This document shows, one piece after another, positions 8,480 through 17,007 of a stretch of 64,000 bases of DNA. The first letter of the stretch is position 1. Each line of letters begins with the position of its first letter. The notes under the pieces are model-generated. The model ran no database searches. It was not told the DNA's origin and saw nothing but the letters and a program-made list of their open reading frames with translations. Made by a program: the position numbers and the translations under genes. The stretch is from the NCBI RefSeq assembly GCF_000265425.1, contig NC_018014.1:1178001-1242000 (forward strand). The letters run 5' to 3'. Origin of the DNA: Terriglobus roseus DSM 18391 (GTDB taxonomy: Bacteria; Acidobacteriota; Terriglobia; Terriglobales; Acidobacteriaceae).

Positions 8480-9865
8480 CTACTTGCCGCGCATGCCGGC
8501 TTCCACTTCTTCCGGCGTATGAGCCAGGTCGGCGCTCATATTCACCAGCTTCCCGCTGGCGTCCACGTAAAACGTGTCTTCGATACGCACGCCCAGGTTC
8601 TCTTCCGGAAGGTAGATGCCCGGTTCAATGGTGAACACAGACCCCGGCTGCATCACGTACGATCCCTGTGCGCCATCGTGAACGTCAATGCCCACGCTGT
8701 GTCCCAGGCCATGGAGGAAGTACTTGCCCAGCGGCTCTCCGTGCAGATCCTTGCCGTGCGTGTTGATGTACTCGAACGCAACGCGATCCAGCGAAGGATT
8801 ATCCGGGCCGGTGCGCTGCGCCATGCTGCCCAGCGTTGACTTCCCACTCACAAACGCCGCCGCTGCCGCCCGCTGCGCACCCAGCACAATGTTGTAGATC
8901 TCGCGCTGCCGCGCCGTGAAGTGCCCATCCACCGGCATCGTCCGCGTGATGTCCGCGGCGTACATGCTGTACTCGCACCCCGCATCAATCACCACCAGAT
9001 CGCCCTTCCGCATCACGCGGCTGTCGTCCGAGTAGTGCAACTGCGTCGAGAACGGCCCGGACCCGACGATCGACGCATACGAGGTCCGCTCACATCCCTG
9101 CGCGCGAACCTTCGCGTAGAACTGGCCCTCGATCACGTTCTCGCCCAGGTTCGGCTTGATGTTCTTCATCGCATCGCGATGTGCCGCAACCGAAGCATCC
9201 GCAGCCTTCTGCAACAGCGCAAGCTCCGCAGGGGACTTCGTCTGCCGTTCCAGCATTAGCGCCGGCATCACGTCATGCAGAGGCAGCGACGTTCCCATGC
9301 CCAGGCTCTGCGACAGCAGCGTCATCGTCGCCGACATCTGCGGCACCGTGTGATCGCCATAGATCAGGCCCGCCCGGCGGCCGTAGTTATGGCGCACATC
9401 CCCATGCGTCAACCGATCCAGCTCGGCGACCAGTTGCGACATGGGCCTTACCTCGTCCACGCCGGCAGTCTTCGCGGCATTCGGATCGGCCGTATCCAGC
9501 TTGCGTCCGGTGTAGCCCTCCATGCGCAGATTCCGCGTCGGCAGGAACAGGACCTCGCGATAGCTCTCGGCCGGTTGCACGCCCGTCACGGCATCGCCAC
9601 CTTCAGGCAGCGCCGCCTCAATCACCAGGGCCGCGCCCGGTTCCGTCCATCCCGTCAGGTAATAGAAGCTCGAATCCTGCCGGAACGGCGTGAAGTCCAG
9701 CAACGGCTCTTCCGCTGCGAACAGAACCGCAACACCGCCGTTCAACTTCGACGCCAGCGCGACACGGCGCGCATGCAACTCATCGGCGGAGGGCTTCTCC
9801 AACGCAGACGCGGTCAGAGACAACAGCCCGAGCAGGGCAGGGAGCAGGAGAGAGGAACGGTGCAT
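8480..9865 (-). CDS. Xaa-Pro aminopeptidase (M24B, PepP-like), exported
   Basis: 461 residues: signal peptide (1-22), an N-terminal creatinase/aminopeptidase-P domain (to about 200), and a pita-bread catalytic domain. The five metal ligands of M24 enzymes are recognisable: the two Asp in VVIDAGCEY...ADITRT, the His in HGLGHSVGIDVHD, and the two Glu in FTIEPGIYL and VRIEDTFYV. It should remove an N-terminal residue preceding proline, in the periplasm or outside the cell. It is the first gene of the minus-strand cluster ending in rfbC, although a functional link to polysaccharide synthesis is not obvious. Confidence 0.9.
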   Translation of the reverse strand: MHRSSLLLPALLGLLSLTASALEKPSADELHARRVALASKLNGGVAVLFAAEEPLLDFTPFRQDSSFYYLTGWTEPGAALVIEAALPEGGDAVTGVQPAESYREVLFLPTRNLRMEGYTGRKLDTADPNAAKTAGVDEVRPMSQLVAELDRLTHGDVRHNYGRRAGLIYGDHTVPQMSATMTLLSQSLGMGTSLPLHDVMPALMLERQTKSPAELALLQKAADASVAAHRDAMKNIKPNLGENVIEGQFYAKVRAQGCERTSYASIVGSGPFSTQLHYSDDSRVMRKGDLVVIDAGCEYSMYAADITRTMPVDGHFTARQREIYNIVLGAQRAAAAAFVSGKSTLGSMAQRTGPDNPSLDRVAFEYINTHGKDLHGEPLGKYFLHGLGHSVGIDVHDGAQGSYVMQPGSVFTIEPGIYLPEENLGVRIEDTFYVDASGKLVNMSADLAHTPEEVEAGMRGK

Positions 9866-9940
9866 GGCGAGAATTGTAGCCGCTCACCCGCTGCCCGCAC
9901 TGCGCCACTTCAGCCGGGCCGCACTCTGAGAAGCGCGCAA

Positions 9941-9971
9941 AGCAAAACGGCCGCCGGGAACCCGGCGGCCG
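9941..9971 (-). terminator. Rho-independent terminator after mqnC
   Basis: Very strong stem CGGCCGCCGGG / CCCGGCGGCCG (9948-9958 with 9961-9971). Read on the minus strand it is followed by TTTTGCTTTGC. It lies 25 bases beyond the mqnC stop. Confidence 0.85.
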
Positions 9972-9996
9972 CCAAGAAAAATCACCGATCAATCGT

Positions 9997-11043
9997 CTAG
10001 TTCAGGAACATCGTCCGATACAGCGTGTCGCGCTGCGCCGGCTTGAAGCCTGCGTCACGGATGATGCGTCGCAGCTCTTCTTCGGTAGTGCAGTTGGCGG
10101 TGCCCGCGGCCTTCACCACGTTCTCTTCCAGCATGACCGACCCCACATCGTTGCCGCCAAAGCGAAGGCCCATCTGCAGCACCTTCAGGCCCTGCGTCAC
10201 CCACGAACTCTGCACGTTCTCAATGTTGTCCAGGTACATGCGGCTGATCGCCAGCGTCTTCAGGTACTCGACTGACGTCGCCTCATCCCATCCGCGACCG
10301 CCCAGCGCCGTGTTGTTCGGCTGGAAGCTCCATGGGATAAACGCGGTAAATCCGCCCGTCTCCTCCTGCAACTGCTTCACCACTTCAAAGTGGTTCACAC
10401 GCTGCTCCATCGTCTCGCCCACGCCAAACATCATGGTCGCGGTCGTACGCATACCCAACTCGTGCGCTGTCCGATGCACATCGACCCAGTCCTGTGTACG
10501 GCACTTCAGGCGCGCAATGCGCTTGCGAACGTCGTCATCCAGAATCTCCGCGCCGCCACCCGGAATCGACTGCAGGCCCGCATCGCGCAGACGCATAATC
10601 GTGTCACGCAGGCTGATCTCGGAATACTCCGCAATCGCCAGGATCTCGCTCGCCGACAGGCAGTGAAGCCAGATGTTCGGGAAGCGTTCCTTGATGCCGC
10701 GGAAGAGCGATTCAAACCAGTCGATCTTCAGATCAGGATGAATGCCGCCCTGCATCAGCACACCGGTGCCGCCCATCTCCTCGGTCTCGCGGATCTTGTC
10801 ATAGATCGTCTCGAAGTCCAGGATGTATCCTTCCGCGGCCATCTTGCCCTTCAACGGCCGGTAGAAGGCGCAGAAGGTGCAATACTCCGTGCAGAAGTTG
10901 GTGTAGTTGATGTTGCGATCAATGATGTAGCTGACCACGCCCTCGGGATGCAGCCGCCGGCGCACCGCGTCGGCCTCCATGCCAATGCCGATCAGATCGT
11001 CGGAGGCGAAGCAGTCCAGCGCTTGTTGCCGCGTAATACCCAT
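9997..11043 (-). CDS. mqnC: Cyclic dehypoxanthinyl futalosine synthase (radical SAM)
   Basis: 348 residues, full length for MqnC. The radical-SAM cluster motif is CTEYCTFCAF near residue 51 (CxxxCxxC), preceded by the family-specific IIDRNINYTNFC. Other conserved blocks are MQGGIHPDLKIDW, SIPGGGAEIL, TTATMMFGVGE and FGGNDVGSVMLEENVV. The enzyme cyclises dehypoxanthine futalosine in the alternative (futalosine) route to menaquinone, the usual respiratory quinone of Acidobacteriota. MqnE, the related enzyme, differs in the CxxxCxxC surroundings, so MqnC is preferred. The gene is monocistronic, with its own terminator; the other mqn genes are not in the window. Confidence 0.92.
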   Translation of the reverse strand: MGITRQQALDCFASDDLIGIGMEADAVRRRLHPEGVVSYIIDRNINYTNFCTEYCTFCAFYRPLKGKMAAEGYILDFETIYDKIRETEEMGGTGVLMQGGIHPDLKIDWFESLFRGIKERFPNIWLHCLSASEILAIAEYSEISLRDTIMRLRDAGLQSIPGGGAEILDDDVRKRIARLKCRTQDWVDVHRTAHELGMRTTATMMFGVGETMEQRVNHFEVVKQLQEETGGFTAFIPWSFQPNNTALGGRGWDEATSVEYLKTLAISRMYLDNIENVQSSWVTQGLKVLQMGLRFGGNDVGSVMLEENVVKAAGTANCTTEEELRRIIRDAGFKPAQRDTLYRTMFLN

Positions 11044-11198
11044 AGACTGATTTTACGCCTGTTCAAAACTCGAATTTGGTAATGCGACACTGTGACCGGT
11101 ATTGACTTGAACTGGGGAAACGCTGGTGAGAAACTAGCGGCAACTGCTCCCACCGGCGTCCTGCACGTGCGCCCTCACGAACCTTCCGAAAAGACACA

Positions 11199-12065
11199 AT
11201 GGAGACCGCAGTGGTCCAGAGCGCTTCCTTTACCGAGGAGACCGGGCTAGAGGTCAACGACCTGAAAGGCAACGCCGAATTCCTGGCGCGGCCCGTCCAG
11301 GGTCGTGACGACGCGCGCCAGATCGCCGGTCTGCAGCGCCTCTGCCGCGCCTTCGTAGAGACGCCTGAGACTCTCCTGCAGGAATTGGTGCGGTCCGCCG
11401 TGGAACTCTGCGGGGCCGACAGCGCCGGCATCAGTATCGAGCGGAAGGATGGCACGCCGGATCGTTTCTACCACTGGGTCGCCACGGAAGGCGTCTACGC
11501 CGGGTTCCAGGATGCCATGCTGCCGCAATATCCCAGCGCCTGCGGCGTCTGCCTTGAACGGGGACGTCCCCAGCTCTTCCGGGTGGGCAAGCGCTTCTTT
11601 GACATCCTTGGCGTCGACGCACCGCTCGTGACCGACGGCCTCCTGCTGCCGTGGCAGGCGGGAGAGACGCGCGGCACCATCTACGTCATGGCCCACACAC
11701 GCGACCAGGCCTTCGACCGCGAAGATCTTCGACTCATGACCATGCTCGCTGACTTCGCCGCCATGGCGGTCCGGCACCAGGGACAGCAGGCGGCCCTTCT
11801 TGAGCAGGCCAGCCGCAGTGCGGCAGCATCCATGGCAGACGGCCTCGCGCACAAGATCAACAATCCGCTCCAGAGCCTGACGAATCTCGTCTTCCTGGCG
11901 CAGCAGGACAGTACCGGGGCCGAAGCTCGGGAATTTGCCGAACGCCTGATGCCCGATCTGCAGCGCCTGACCATGCTCGTAAGCCAGTTGCTCGCCGTGC
12001 CCTCCGCAGCGAATGCCCGCTACAGACTCGAATCGGCGGAACAGAGCTTGCACGCCAGTCTATGA
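11199..12065 (+). CDS. GAF-domain protein with a histidine-kinase-like dimerisation helix but no ATPase domain
   Basis: 288 residues. Residues about 45-205 form a GAF domain (LVRSAVELCGADSAGISIE..., ending RLMTMLADFAAMAVRH). Residues about 207-275 resemble a DHp domain, with an H-box HKINNPLQSLTNL very close to the HEINNPL of HisKA kinases. The protein then stops, so the HATPase_c catalytic domain is absent, and the sequence downstream does not restore it in any frame. It could be a phosphotransfer or dimerisation partner, or a kinase remnant. GAF ligands of similar proteins are often bilin, heme or small molecules; no obvious chromophore Cys assignment can be made. Transcribed divergently from mqnC with a 155-base gap. 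Confidence 0.75.
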   Translation: METAVVQSASFTEETGLEVNDLKGNAEFLARPVQGRDDARQIAGLQRLCRAFVETPETLLQELVRSAVELCGADSAGISIERKDGTPDRFYHWVATEGVYAGFQDAMLPQYPSACGVCLERGRPQLFRVGKRFFDILGVDAPLVTDGLLLPWQAGETRGTIYVMAHTRDQAFDREDLRLMTMLADFAAMAVRHQGQQAALLEQASRSAAASMADGLAHKINNPLQSLTNLVFLAQQDSTGAEAREFAERLMPDLQRLTMLVSQLLAVPSAANARYRLESAEQSLHASL

Positions 12066-12227
12066 CCCAGCATCGCTGAGCGCCCGGCCTCCGTCGTCAC
12101 CCACGGCCGCAACTGCCACGGTGGATCGTGTCGCACATGCTGCGTATGCCCGCACGCCAGCACTGCGACCCAGTGCCCGGCATCATCCTGAAAGAAGTTC
12201 TGGATCGGCTGAAGAACGGCGCTCACG

Positions 12228-12626
12228 CTAGCGCCGCAGAAGCACTGCTGCGACCACGATGGCGACGAACACCAGCGCCATCCCAATCGCCAGCAGCCGC
12301 AACATCGACTGCATCGCGGCCAGCCGCTGTTGCACATCCGCCAGCTTCGCCGCGCTCTCGCCTTCGGCCGCGCGCAGGCGCCGTACCTCTTCGGTCAGCT
12401 CCCGCAGATGCGCCGTTTGCTCCGCCAGCGCGGCCTCGGTCTCGGTACGATGAGCCGCAGTCGTGCTGATCAGGTCATGCTTCAGATCGACCGCGATCCG
12501 TTCCAGCGCAGCAGAGTCGTCGCGCCCGGCCAGCCTGCCGCCCACGTACGTCTCCAGCAACGGCGCAACACGGGTCAACAACGGCAGCAGCCGCTTCAAC
12601 ATCGCAAGAACTTCAAGCCAGCCCAT
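12228..12626 (-). CDS. Coiled-coil protein with a C-terminal membrane anchor
   Basis: 132 residues, no family recognised. Residues 1-30 are an amphipathic or hydrophobic helix, residues about 40-105 form a coiled coil rich in Ala, Glu, Leu and Arg (heptads such as EQTAHLRELTEEVRRLRAAE), and residues about 108-130 are a membrane helix ending in LLRR. The orientation suggests a tail-anchored cytoplasmic protein. It lies 26 bases downstream of the VKOR gene on the same strand, so the two may be cotranscribed. Confidence 0.6.
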   Translation of the reverse strand: MGWLEVLAMLKRLLPLLTRVAPLLETYVGGRLAGRDDSAALERIAVDLKHDLISTTAAHRTETEAALAEQTAHLRELTEEVRRLRAAEGESAAKLADVQQRLAAMQSMLRLLAIGMALVFVAIVVAAVLLRR

Positions 12627-12652
12627 GTGCCGATTCTATGCGTACCGGCCGA

Positions 12653-13138
12653 TCAGATCGCCCGCAGGTGCAGACCTTCGCGAGCCGTACGGCGTCGCCC
12701 CATCCACAGGTTCAGCGCCGAAAGGCCAAGCAGAACCGCCAGGATGCACTGCGACCACACGCAGTAGATGCACCACTTCTCCAGCACATACTTCTCCAGG
12801 AAGGTCAGGATCAGCGCCAGGAAGAAGCCGATCTGGCTCACCTCAAACGCCAGAAAATCCATCTTGAAGAGCGCCAGCAGCACAATCGCCGCATAGCCCG
12901 CGATACCCGCAACGGCGACCGGCAGATGCCCCTTGCTGTTCAGGTCTTCGTCAAAGCCGCGCGGCGGAAAGACCGCAAAGCGCGAGTGATTCACCGCACC
13001 GCAATCCCAGTGTTCGCTGACCGCGCACGGCGGCGCCGCGCCCGGATCCTGCAGGTGAACGCGCAGCGCAAGTACAGAGACAACCAGCCCGCCAAGCGAC
13101 AGCAGGGCAATCAGAAGACGAAGAACTCGCATACCCAT
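12653..13138 (-). CDS. Vitamin K epoxide reductase family protein (VKOR)
   Basis: About 161 residues from ATG 13138 (ATG 13132 is equally possible; a longer TTG form is less likely). Four or five membrane helices. The VKOR cysteines are present: a loop pair in CAVSEHWDC after the first helix and the active-site CIYC in the last helical bundle. Bacterial VKOR reoxidises DsbA-like thiol oxidases in the periplasm and passes electrons to quinone, replacing DsbB. No thioredoxin-like domain is fused here and no DsbA is adjacent, so its partner is encoded elsewhere. Confidence 0.88.
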   Translation of the reverse strand: MGMRVLRLLIALLSLGGLVVSVLALRVHLQDPGAAPPCAVSEHWDCGAVNHSRFAVFPPRGFDEDLNSKGHLPVAVAGIAGYAAIVLLALFKMDFLAFEVSQIGFFLALILTFLEKYVLEKWCIYCVWSQCILAVLLGLSALNLWMGRRRTAREGLHLRAI

Positions 13139-13258
13139 TGGACGATACCGGCCCGCATTCGGTCGCGGCAAGCCGCCTTTCGTCTGGCGAACATAAGCGG
13201 GCGAAACATAACCAACCAGCCCAGAGTCCCGCGCAGTCCTGCGAGGTCGATCCGCTCC

Positions 13259-14797
13259 TCAGGCGTTCAAAGCCTCGCGCACAACCCGCAACATCTCACC
13301 CTCAGGCGCAGCGCGTTCCGTCCACAGCGAGAACTGACGCGCGCCCTGCTCCACAAACATCGCAACACCCGGAATAATCTCCGCACCACGCGCCCGCGCA
13401 GCGACGATCAGGGGCGTCTCCAGGGGGTTGTAGACCAGGTCGAAAAACACCCTGCAGTTCATCTCCGCCTGCGTGATCGGCGCATCCATCGTCTGCCCGC
13501 GCATCCCGTAGGGAGTGCTGTTCAGAATCGCGTCGAAGTACGTCTCGGCCAGCGTCTCGCGCGCCTGCACCCGCGCACCAGACTCCGCAGCAAGCATCTC
13601 CGCCCGCTCCGTCGTCCGGTTCAGCAGAAACACCGTGGCGCCGCGCTCCACCAGTCCATACACAGCCGCCCGCGCCGCGCCGCCCGCACCCAGCACCAGC
13701 ACTCGCGCGCCTTTCAGCGTAATGCGCCGCGCCAAGGGCTCCACGATGCCCGCGATGTCCGTGTTGAACCCGGCAAGCTTGCCATCGCGATGCCGCAGCA
13801 GCGTGTTGCATGCGCCCGCCTGTTCCACTGACCGGTCCCGGAAGGCCAGCAACGGCATGACCAGTTCCTTCAGCGGCATCGTGATACTCAGGCCACGAAT
13901 ATTCAGCCGTTCCGCGACCTCAAGCAGCTCCTTGGGGTCGCTCGTCTCCAGCGGCAGATAGACCGCGTCCATGCCCGCATCGGCAAACGCAGTGTTCTGC
14001 ATCCGCGGCGACATCGACCCGGTGATCGGCTCACCCGCAACCGCGTAAATGGCCGTCTGTGAAGAGATCTCATCCACCCGATAGAGCTCGCGCAACACGC
14101 TGACGCTCACCTGTCCGGGAGCAGTCCCGCCATGCCCGTCCGCCGAAGCAAACGTGAACAGGGAACCGAATCGCGGCCCAAGCACCCGCGTCAGCGTCCC
14201 CTTGAACCCCATACTCATCGCGACCAGGTTGCCCTCACCACCATGCTTCTCCAGCACGTCGATCAACCGCAGAGCATCGCGCAACGTCTTCGCCGTCGGC
14301 ACAATCTTGTACACATCCGGTGCAAAGGGCCGCATGCGCTCCAGCACCGGCTCCAGCTCGGGCGTCGCCTGGAAGTCATGCCAGCTCAGGATCACCGCCG
14401 CACCCGCGCCGCGCAATTCTTCGAGCGCCGCCTGGCCCAGCTCCTCTGCCGTCTCCACCTCGATATCTACGAGTCTGCAACCGGCCAGCGCAGCCTCCCG
14501 CAGAATGGCAATCTGCGCCCGCGCATCGCCCCCAAAGTCGCCACCGAAGGCCTTCCGCCGGCATGTTGCCACGGCTGTCACATCACGATTCCCAAAGAGG
14601 AACTGCCGCAACGCAGGCAGCATCGCCGCCGGATCCGCCAGGGAGTCCAGCCGAAACTCTACAAACGGGTTCGTCCGCACGGTCTCCGCTGCCAGTGCGA
14701 TCATTCCGTCGCCCGAAACCGCCACACAAACGCGCCCGGCACTCGCCGGCAACACATTCGCCGGGGCCTTTTCTTCTCTGTTGATCGGTGCCGTCAT
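13259..14797 (-). CDS. aroDE: Bifunctional 3-dehydroquinate dehydratase / shikimate dehydrogenase (AroD-AroE fusion)
   Basis: 512 residues from ATG 14797. Residues about 20-230 form a type I dehydroquinase: VEFRLDSLAD strand, a catalytic His in LSWHDFQATPE and a Schiff-base Lys in DVYKIVPTAKT. Residues about 240-512 form a shikimate dehydrogenase: AVAGEPITGSMSPRMQN (shikimate-binding Ser pair), SITMPLKELVM with the catalytic Lys, GFNTDIAG with the catalytic Asp, the NADP-binding VLVLGAGGAARAA, and NSTPYGM. The protein should catalyse two consecutive shikimate-pathway steps. The domain order matches plant and chlamydial fusions. Divergent from ssb across about 105 bases. Confidence 0.93.
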   Translation of the reverse strand: MTAPINREEKAPANVLPASAGRVCVAVSGDGMIALAAETVRTNPFVEFRLDSLADPAAMLPALRQFLFGNRDVTAVATCRRKAFGGDFGGDARAQIAILREAALAGCRLVDIEVETAEELGQAALEELRGAGAAVILSWHDFQATPELEPVLERMRPFAPDVYKIVPTAKTLRDALRLIDVLEKHGGEGNLVAMSMGFKGTLTRVLGPRFGSLFTFASADGHGGTAPGQVSVSVLRELYRVDEISSQTAIYAVAGEPITGSMSPRMQNTAFADAGMDAVYLPLETSDPKELLEVAERLNIRGLSITMPLKELVMPLLAFRDRSVEQAGACNTLLRHRDGKLAGFNTDIAGIVEPLARRITLKGARVLVLGAGGAARAAVYGLVERGATVFLLNRTTERAEMLAAESGARVQARETLAETYFDAILNSTPYGMRGQTMDAPITQAEMNCRVFFDLVYNPLETPLIVAARARGAEIIPGVAMFVEQGARQFSLWTERAAPEGEMLRVVREALNA

Positions 14798-14902
14798 CAG
14801 GCCGATGCTAAAGGCAGCGCTCAACCGGTGCAACCAAACAGGGCACAGTCACCCCCCGATTCTGCTACCCTTTGGTTCACGCATTCGAACGGGAGTAAAG
14901 CA

Positions 14903-15394
14903 ATGGCTAAGGGCGTCAATAAGGTAATTCTGCTGGGGAACGTGGGCAAAGACCCCGAGATGCGGGCCACGCAAGGCGGCATGGTGATCGCACAGTTCAC
15001 GCTGGCCACCGCGGACCGCAAGAAGGAAGGCGACAAGTGGGTCGACACGACCGAGTGGCATAACCTCGTCTGCTTCGGCCGCACCGCAGAGATCGTCCGC
15101 GACTATGTGAAGAAGGGCAAGCAGCTCTACATCGAGGGCAAGATCCAGACGCGCTCGTGGGATGACAAGGAAAGCGGCCAGAAGAAGTACCGCACGGAAG
15201 TCCTCGTGAATGAGCTTGCGCTGCTCGGCGGCGGCGAACGCGAGGGCGGCGGCGGTGGTTACTCCGGCGGCGCATCGCGCAGCAGCGGCAGCAGCTACGG
15301 CGGCGGCAACACCGCCAGCTTCGACCAGCGTGCACCCGCAGGCGCCAACGACTACGCAGGCGAAGGCATCACCGACGACGACATCCCCTTCTAG
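14903..15394 (+). CDS. ssb: Single-stranded DNA-binding protein
   Basis: 163 residues. ATG 14903 is fixed by GGGAG (14891-14895). An N-terminal OB fold (residues 1-108) contains the family blocks VNKVILLGNVGKDPEMR, WHNLVCFGRTAEI and KGKQLYIEGKIQTRSW. A Gly/Ser-rich linker follows, then the acidic tip DDDIPF that binds replication and repair partners. The stop is 3 bases before the TauE/SafE-like gene, so the two are probably cotranscribed. The longer open frame upstream runs antisense to aroDE and is not coding. Confidence 0.96.
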   Translation: MAKGVNKVILLGNVGKDPEMRATQGGMVIAQFTLATADRKKEGDKWVDTTEWHNLVCFGRTAEIVRDYVKKGKQLYIEGKIQTRSWDDKESGQKKYRTEVLVNELALLGGGEREGGGGGYSGGASRSSGSSYGGGNTASFDQRAPAGANDYAGEGITDDDIPF

Positions 15395-15397
15395 CCC

Positions 15398-15766
15398 ATG
15401 AGCCTCCTCTGGGTTCTGGGTGGTCTCGCCCTTGGAATCGCCGTCGGCAGCGTCTCCGGCCTCATCGGCCTGGGCGGCGGCGTCTTCCTGATTCCGGCAC
15501 TGACCTACTTCTACGGCATGTCCCAGAAGCGCGCGCAGGGCACCTCCATCGCAACGCTACTGTTGCCGGTGGGTGCCCTCGCCTTCTGGAGCTACTACAA
15601 GCAGGGCCACGCCGACCTCAAGCTGGCACTCTTCATCGCTGTCGGCTTCACCATCGGTGGCTGGTTCGGCGGCCAGTACGCGCAGCACCTCTCAGACACC
15701 GCTCTACGCCGTGGTTTTGCCGTCCTGCTCGTGGCCCTGGCCATCAAGCTCTTCATGCAACGCTGA
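15398..15766 (+). CDS. Half-length TauE/SafE (TSUP) membrane protein
   Basis: 122 residues, about half of the usual 240-270. Four membrane helices. The first carries the family signature GSVSGLIGLGGGVFLIPAL, and the third-fourth pair (GGWFGGQYAQ...LRRGFAVLLVALAIKLF) corresponds to the end of one TSUP repeat. Full-length TSUP proteins are made of two such repeats, so this could work as a homodimer. Family members export sulfite, sulfoacetate or other organosulfur anions; no substrate can be assigned. It starts 3 bases after the ssb stop with no separate promoter visible. Confidence 0.82.
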   Translation: MSLLWVLGGLALGIAVGSVSGLIGLGGGVFLIPALTYFYGMSQKRAQGTSIATLLLPVGALAFWSYYKQGHADLKLALFIAVGFTIGGWFGGQYAQHLSDTALRRGFAVLLVALAIKLFMQR

Positions 15767-15785
15767 CGAACGGTAGACTAAGCGC

Positions 15786-16115
15786 ATGATCGACGAACAG
15801 ACATTCCGCCGCGATGCCGATCGCGCCCTCGAAGCACTCAAGCAGAGCCTCATCACCGCAGAAGAAGACGGTGGCTTTGAAGTAGAAGAGAACAGCGGCG
15901 TCCTCAACGTCGTCTTCGACGACCCCAAGGGCAAGTTCGTCTTCACACCCAACACGCCAGTCCGCCAGATCTGGATCTCCGCGCTCTCCACCAGCTTCAA
16001 GCTCGACTGGGTAGACGGCGGCTTCATCCTGCCCAAGACCGGCGAAGATCTCCGCAATCTCTCGCAGCGCCTGCTGCAGGAACACACCGGCGACACCGAC
16101 ATCACCTTGGCATAG
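15786..16115 (+). CDS. cyaY: Iron donor protein CyaY (bacterial frataxin)
   Basis: 109 residues, the typical CyaY length. The acidic first helix (DADRALEALKQSLITAEEDGG), the strand block GVLNVVFDD and the highly conserved QIWISALSTSFKLDW strand identify the frataxin fold; the acidic ridge that binds iron is in helix 1. Frataxins regulate or feed iron to the ISC Fe-S cluster machinery. It follows the TSUP gene by 19 bases and could be the last gene of the ssb transcript. A palindromic repeat lies right after its stop. Confidence 0.9.
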   Translation: MIDEQTFRRDADRALEALKQSLITAEEDGGFEVEENSGVLNVVFDDPKGKFVFTPNTPVRQIWISALSTSFKLDWVDGGFILPKTGEDLRNLSQRLLQEHTGDTDITLA

Positions 16116-16130
16116 CCATCAAACGGGCGC

Positions 16131-16163
16131 CCCACTCATGCGCGCTCTCTGCGCATGAGTGGG
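16131..16163. repeat. Palindromic element, copy 1
   Basis: Perfect 13-bp inverted repeat CCCACTCATGCGC / GCGCATGAGTGGG with a 7-base loop, preceded by GGGCGC. A second copy with the same GGGYGCCCCAYTCATG...CATGAGTGGG frame lies at 26548-26581. It sits between the convergent cyaY and pgeF genes and could act as a terminator, but lacks a T run. Confidence 0.75.
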
Positions 16164-16178
16164 AGGATGCTCGCTTCG

Positions 16179-16991
16179 CTACCTCAGCCCAATCGAAGCC
16201 ATCATCCGGCCCGTAAAACCCTTCTCCGCACGATGCGAGAAGAAGCGATCCGTAGCCGTCGCCGTATCCAGTCCCAGCACATGGATCTTCGCATCCAGTA
16301 GACCCGCATCCAGCAACTGCCGCTGATTCGCCTTCCAAAGGTCCAGGTGCAGCTTCGTCCCGCCTTCCAGGAACAGCTCCGCCGCATACGCAAACTTCTC
16401 AGCAAACGCCGTGCGAAGCTCCTCGCTCACCACGTAACTCTCCGGCCCGATACCCGGCCCAATGGCCGCGATCATGTCACCCGGATCGCTTCCATACCGC
16501 TCCTGCATCGCCACAGCGGTCGACCCTGCAATACCAGCCGTAGTCCCGCGCCAACCAGCATGGATCGCCGCCACCGCGCGCCTCTTCGGATCGAAGAGCA
16601 GCACCGGAATGCAGTCCGCCACCTGCACCGTCAGCAACGTGCCCGGCAGATCCGTCATCAGTGCGTCACCGCAGACCGTACCTGGCTGCGTAAAGTCGTC
16701 CGCACCTTCGTCCGCTTCGCCCAGCACCAGCAGGTCAGGCGAATGAACCTGCCGCAGCATCCCAAAGCGCCGGAAACCCTCAGCACCCAAAGACCGCAGA
16801 TGACGCCTGCGATTCTCCACAACGCTCGCGGCATCATCATCCTTGGTAAACCCAAGATTCAGATCACCAGGCCGATAGCAGAGCGACACCCCACCAACGC
16901 GCGTGGAGAAGCCATGCACCAGTCCCTCCCGCGCAGAAAATGCAGGAACCAGTACCGGCTGCGGATCATCCATGTGGGGTTCGTCACTCAC
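16179..16991 (-). CDS. pgeF: Laccase-domain purine nucleosidase/phosphorylase family protein (YfiH/PgeF)
   Basis: 270 residues from GTG 16991 (ATG 16973 is an alternative). Conserved blocks are HGFSTRVGGVS, LRQVHS (metal His), VQVADCIPVLLFD (metal Cys), AAIHAGWRGT (metal His), AAIGPGIGPESYVV and FFSHRAEKGFTGRM. These copper/zinc enzymes act on purine nucleosides (phosphorolysis of adenosine or inosine, and adenosine deamination), and the E. coli member helps keep peptidoglycan precursors correct. Here it is the last gene of the heme O synthase cluster, 16 bases after the preceding stop. Confidence 0.9.
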   Translation of the reverse strand: MSDEPHMDDPQPVLVPAFSAREGLVHGFSTRVGGVSLCYRPGDLNLGFTKDDDAASVVENRRRHLRSLGAEGFRRFGMLRQVHSPDLLVLGEADEGADDFTQPGTVCGDALMTDLPGTLLTVQVADCIPVLLFDPKRRAVAAIHAGWRGTTAGIAGSTAVAMQERYGSDPGDMIAAIGPGIGPESYVVSEELRTAFAEKFAYAAELFLEGGTKLHLDLWKANQRQLLDAGLLDAKIHVLGLDTATATDRFFSHRAEKGFTGRMMASIGLR

Positions 16992-17007
16992 GTCGCAAAT
17001 CCATGCG

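Noticed and set aside
12638-13831. 397-residue open frame on the plus strand
   Set aside because: Antisense to VKOR and aroDE; composition (Arg, His, Gln) is typical of shadow frames.
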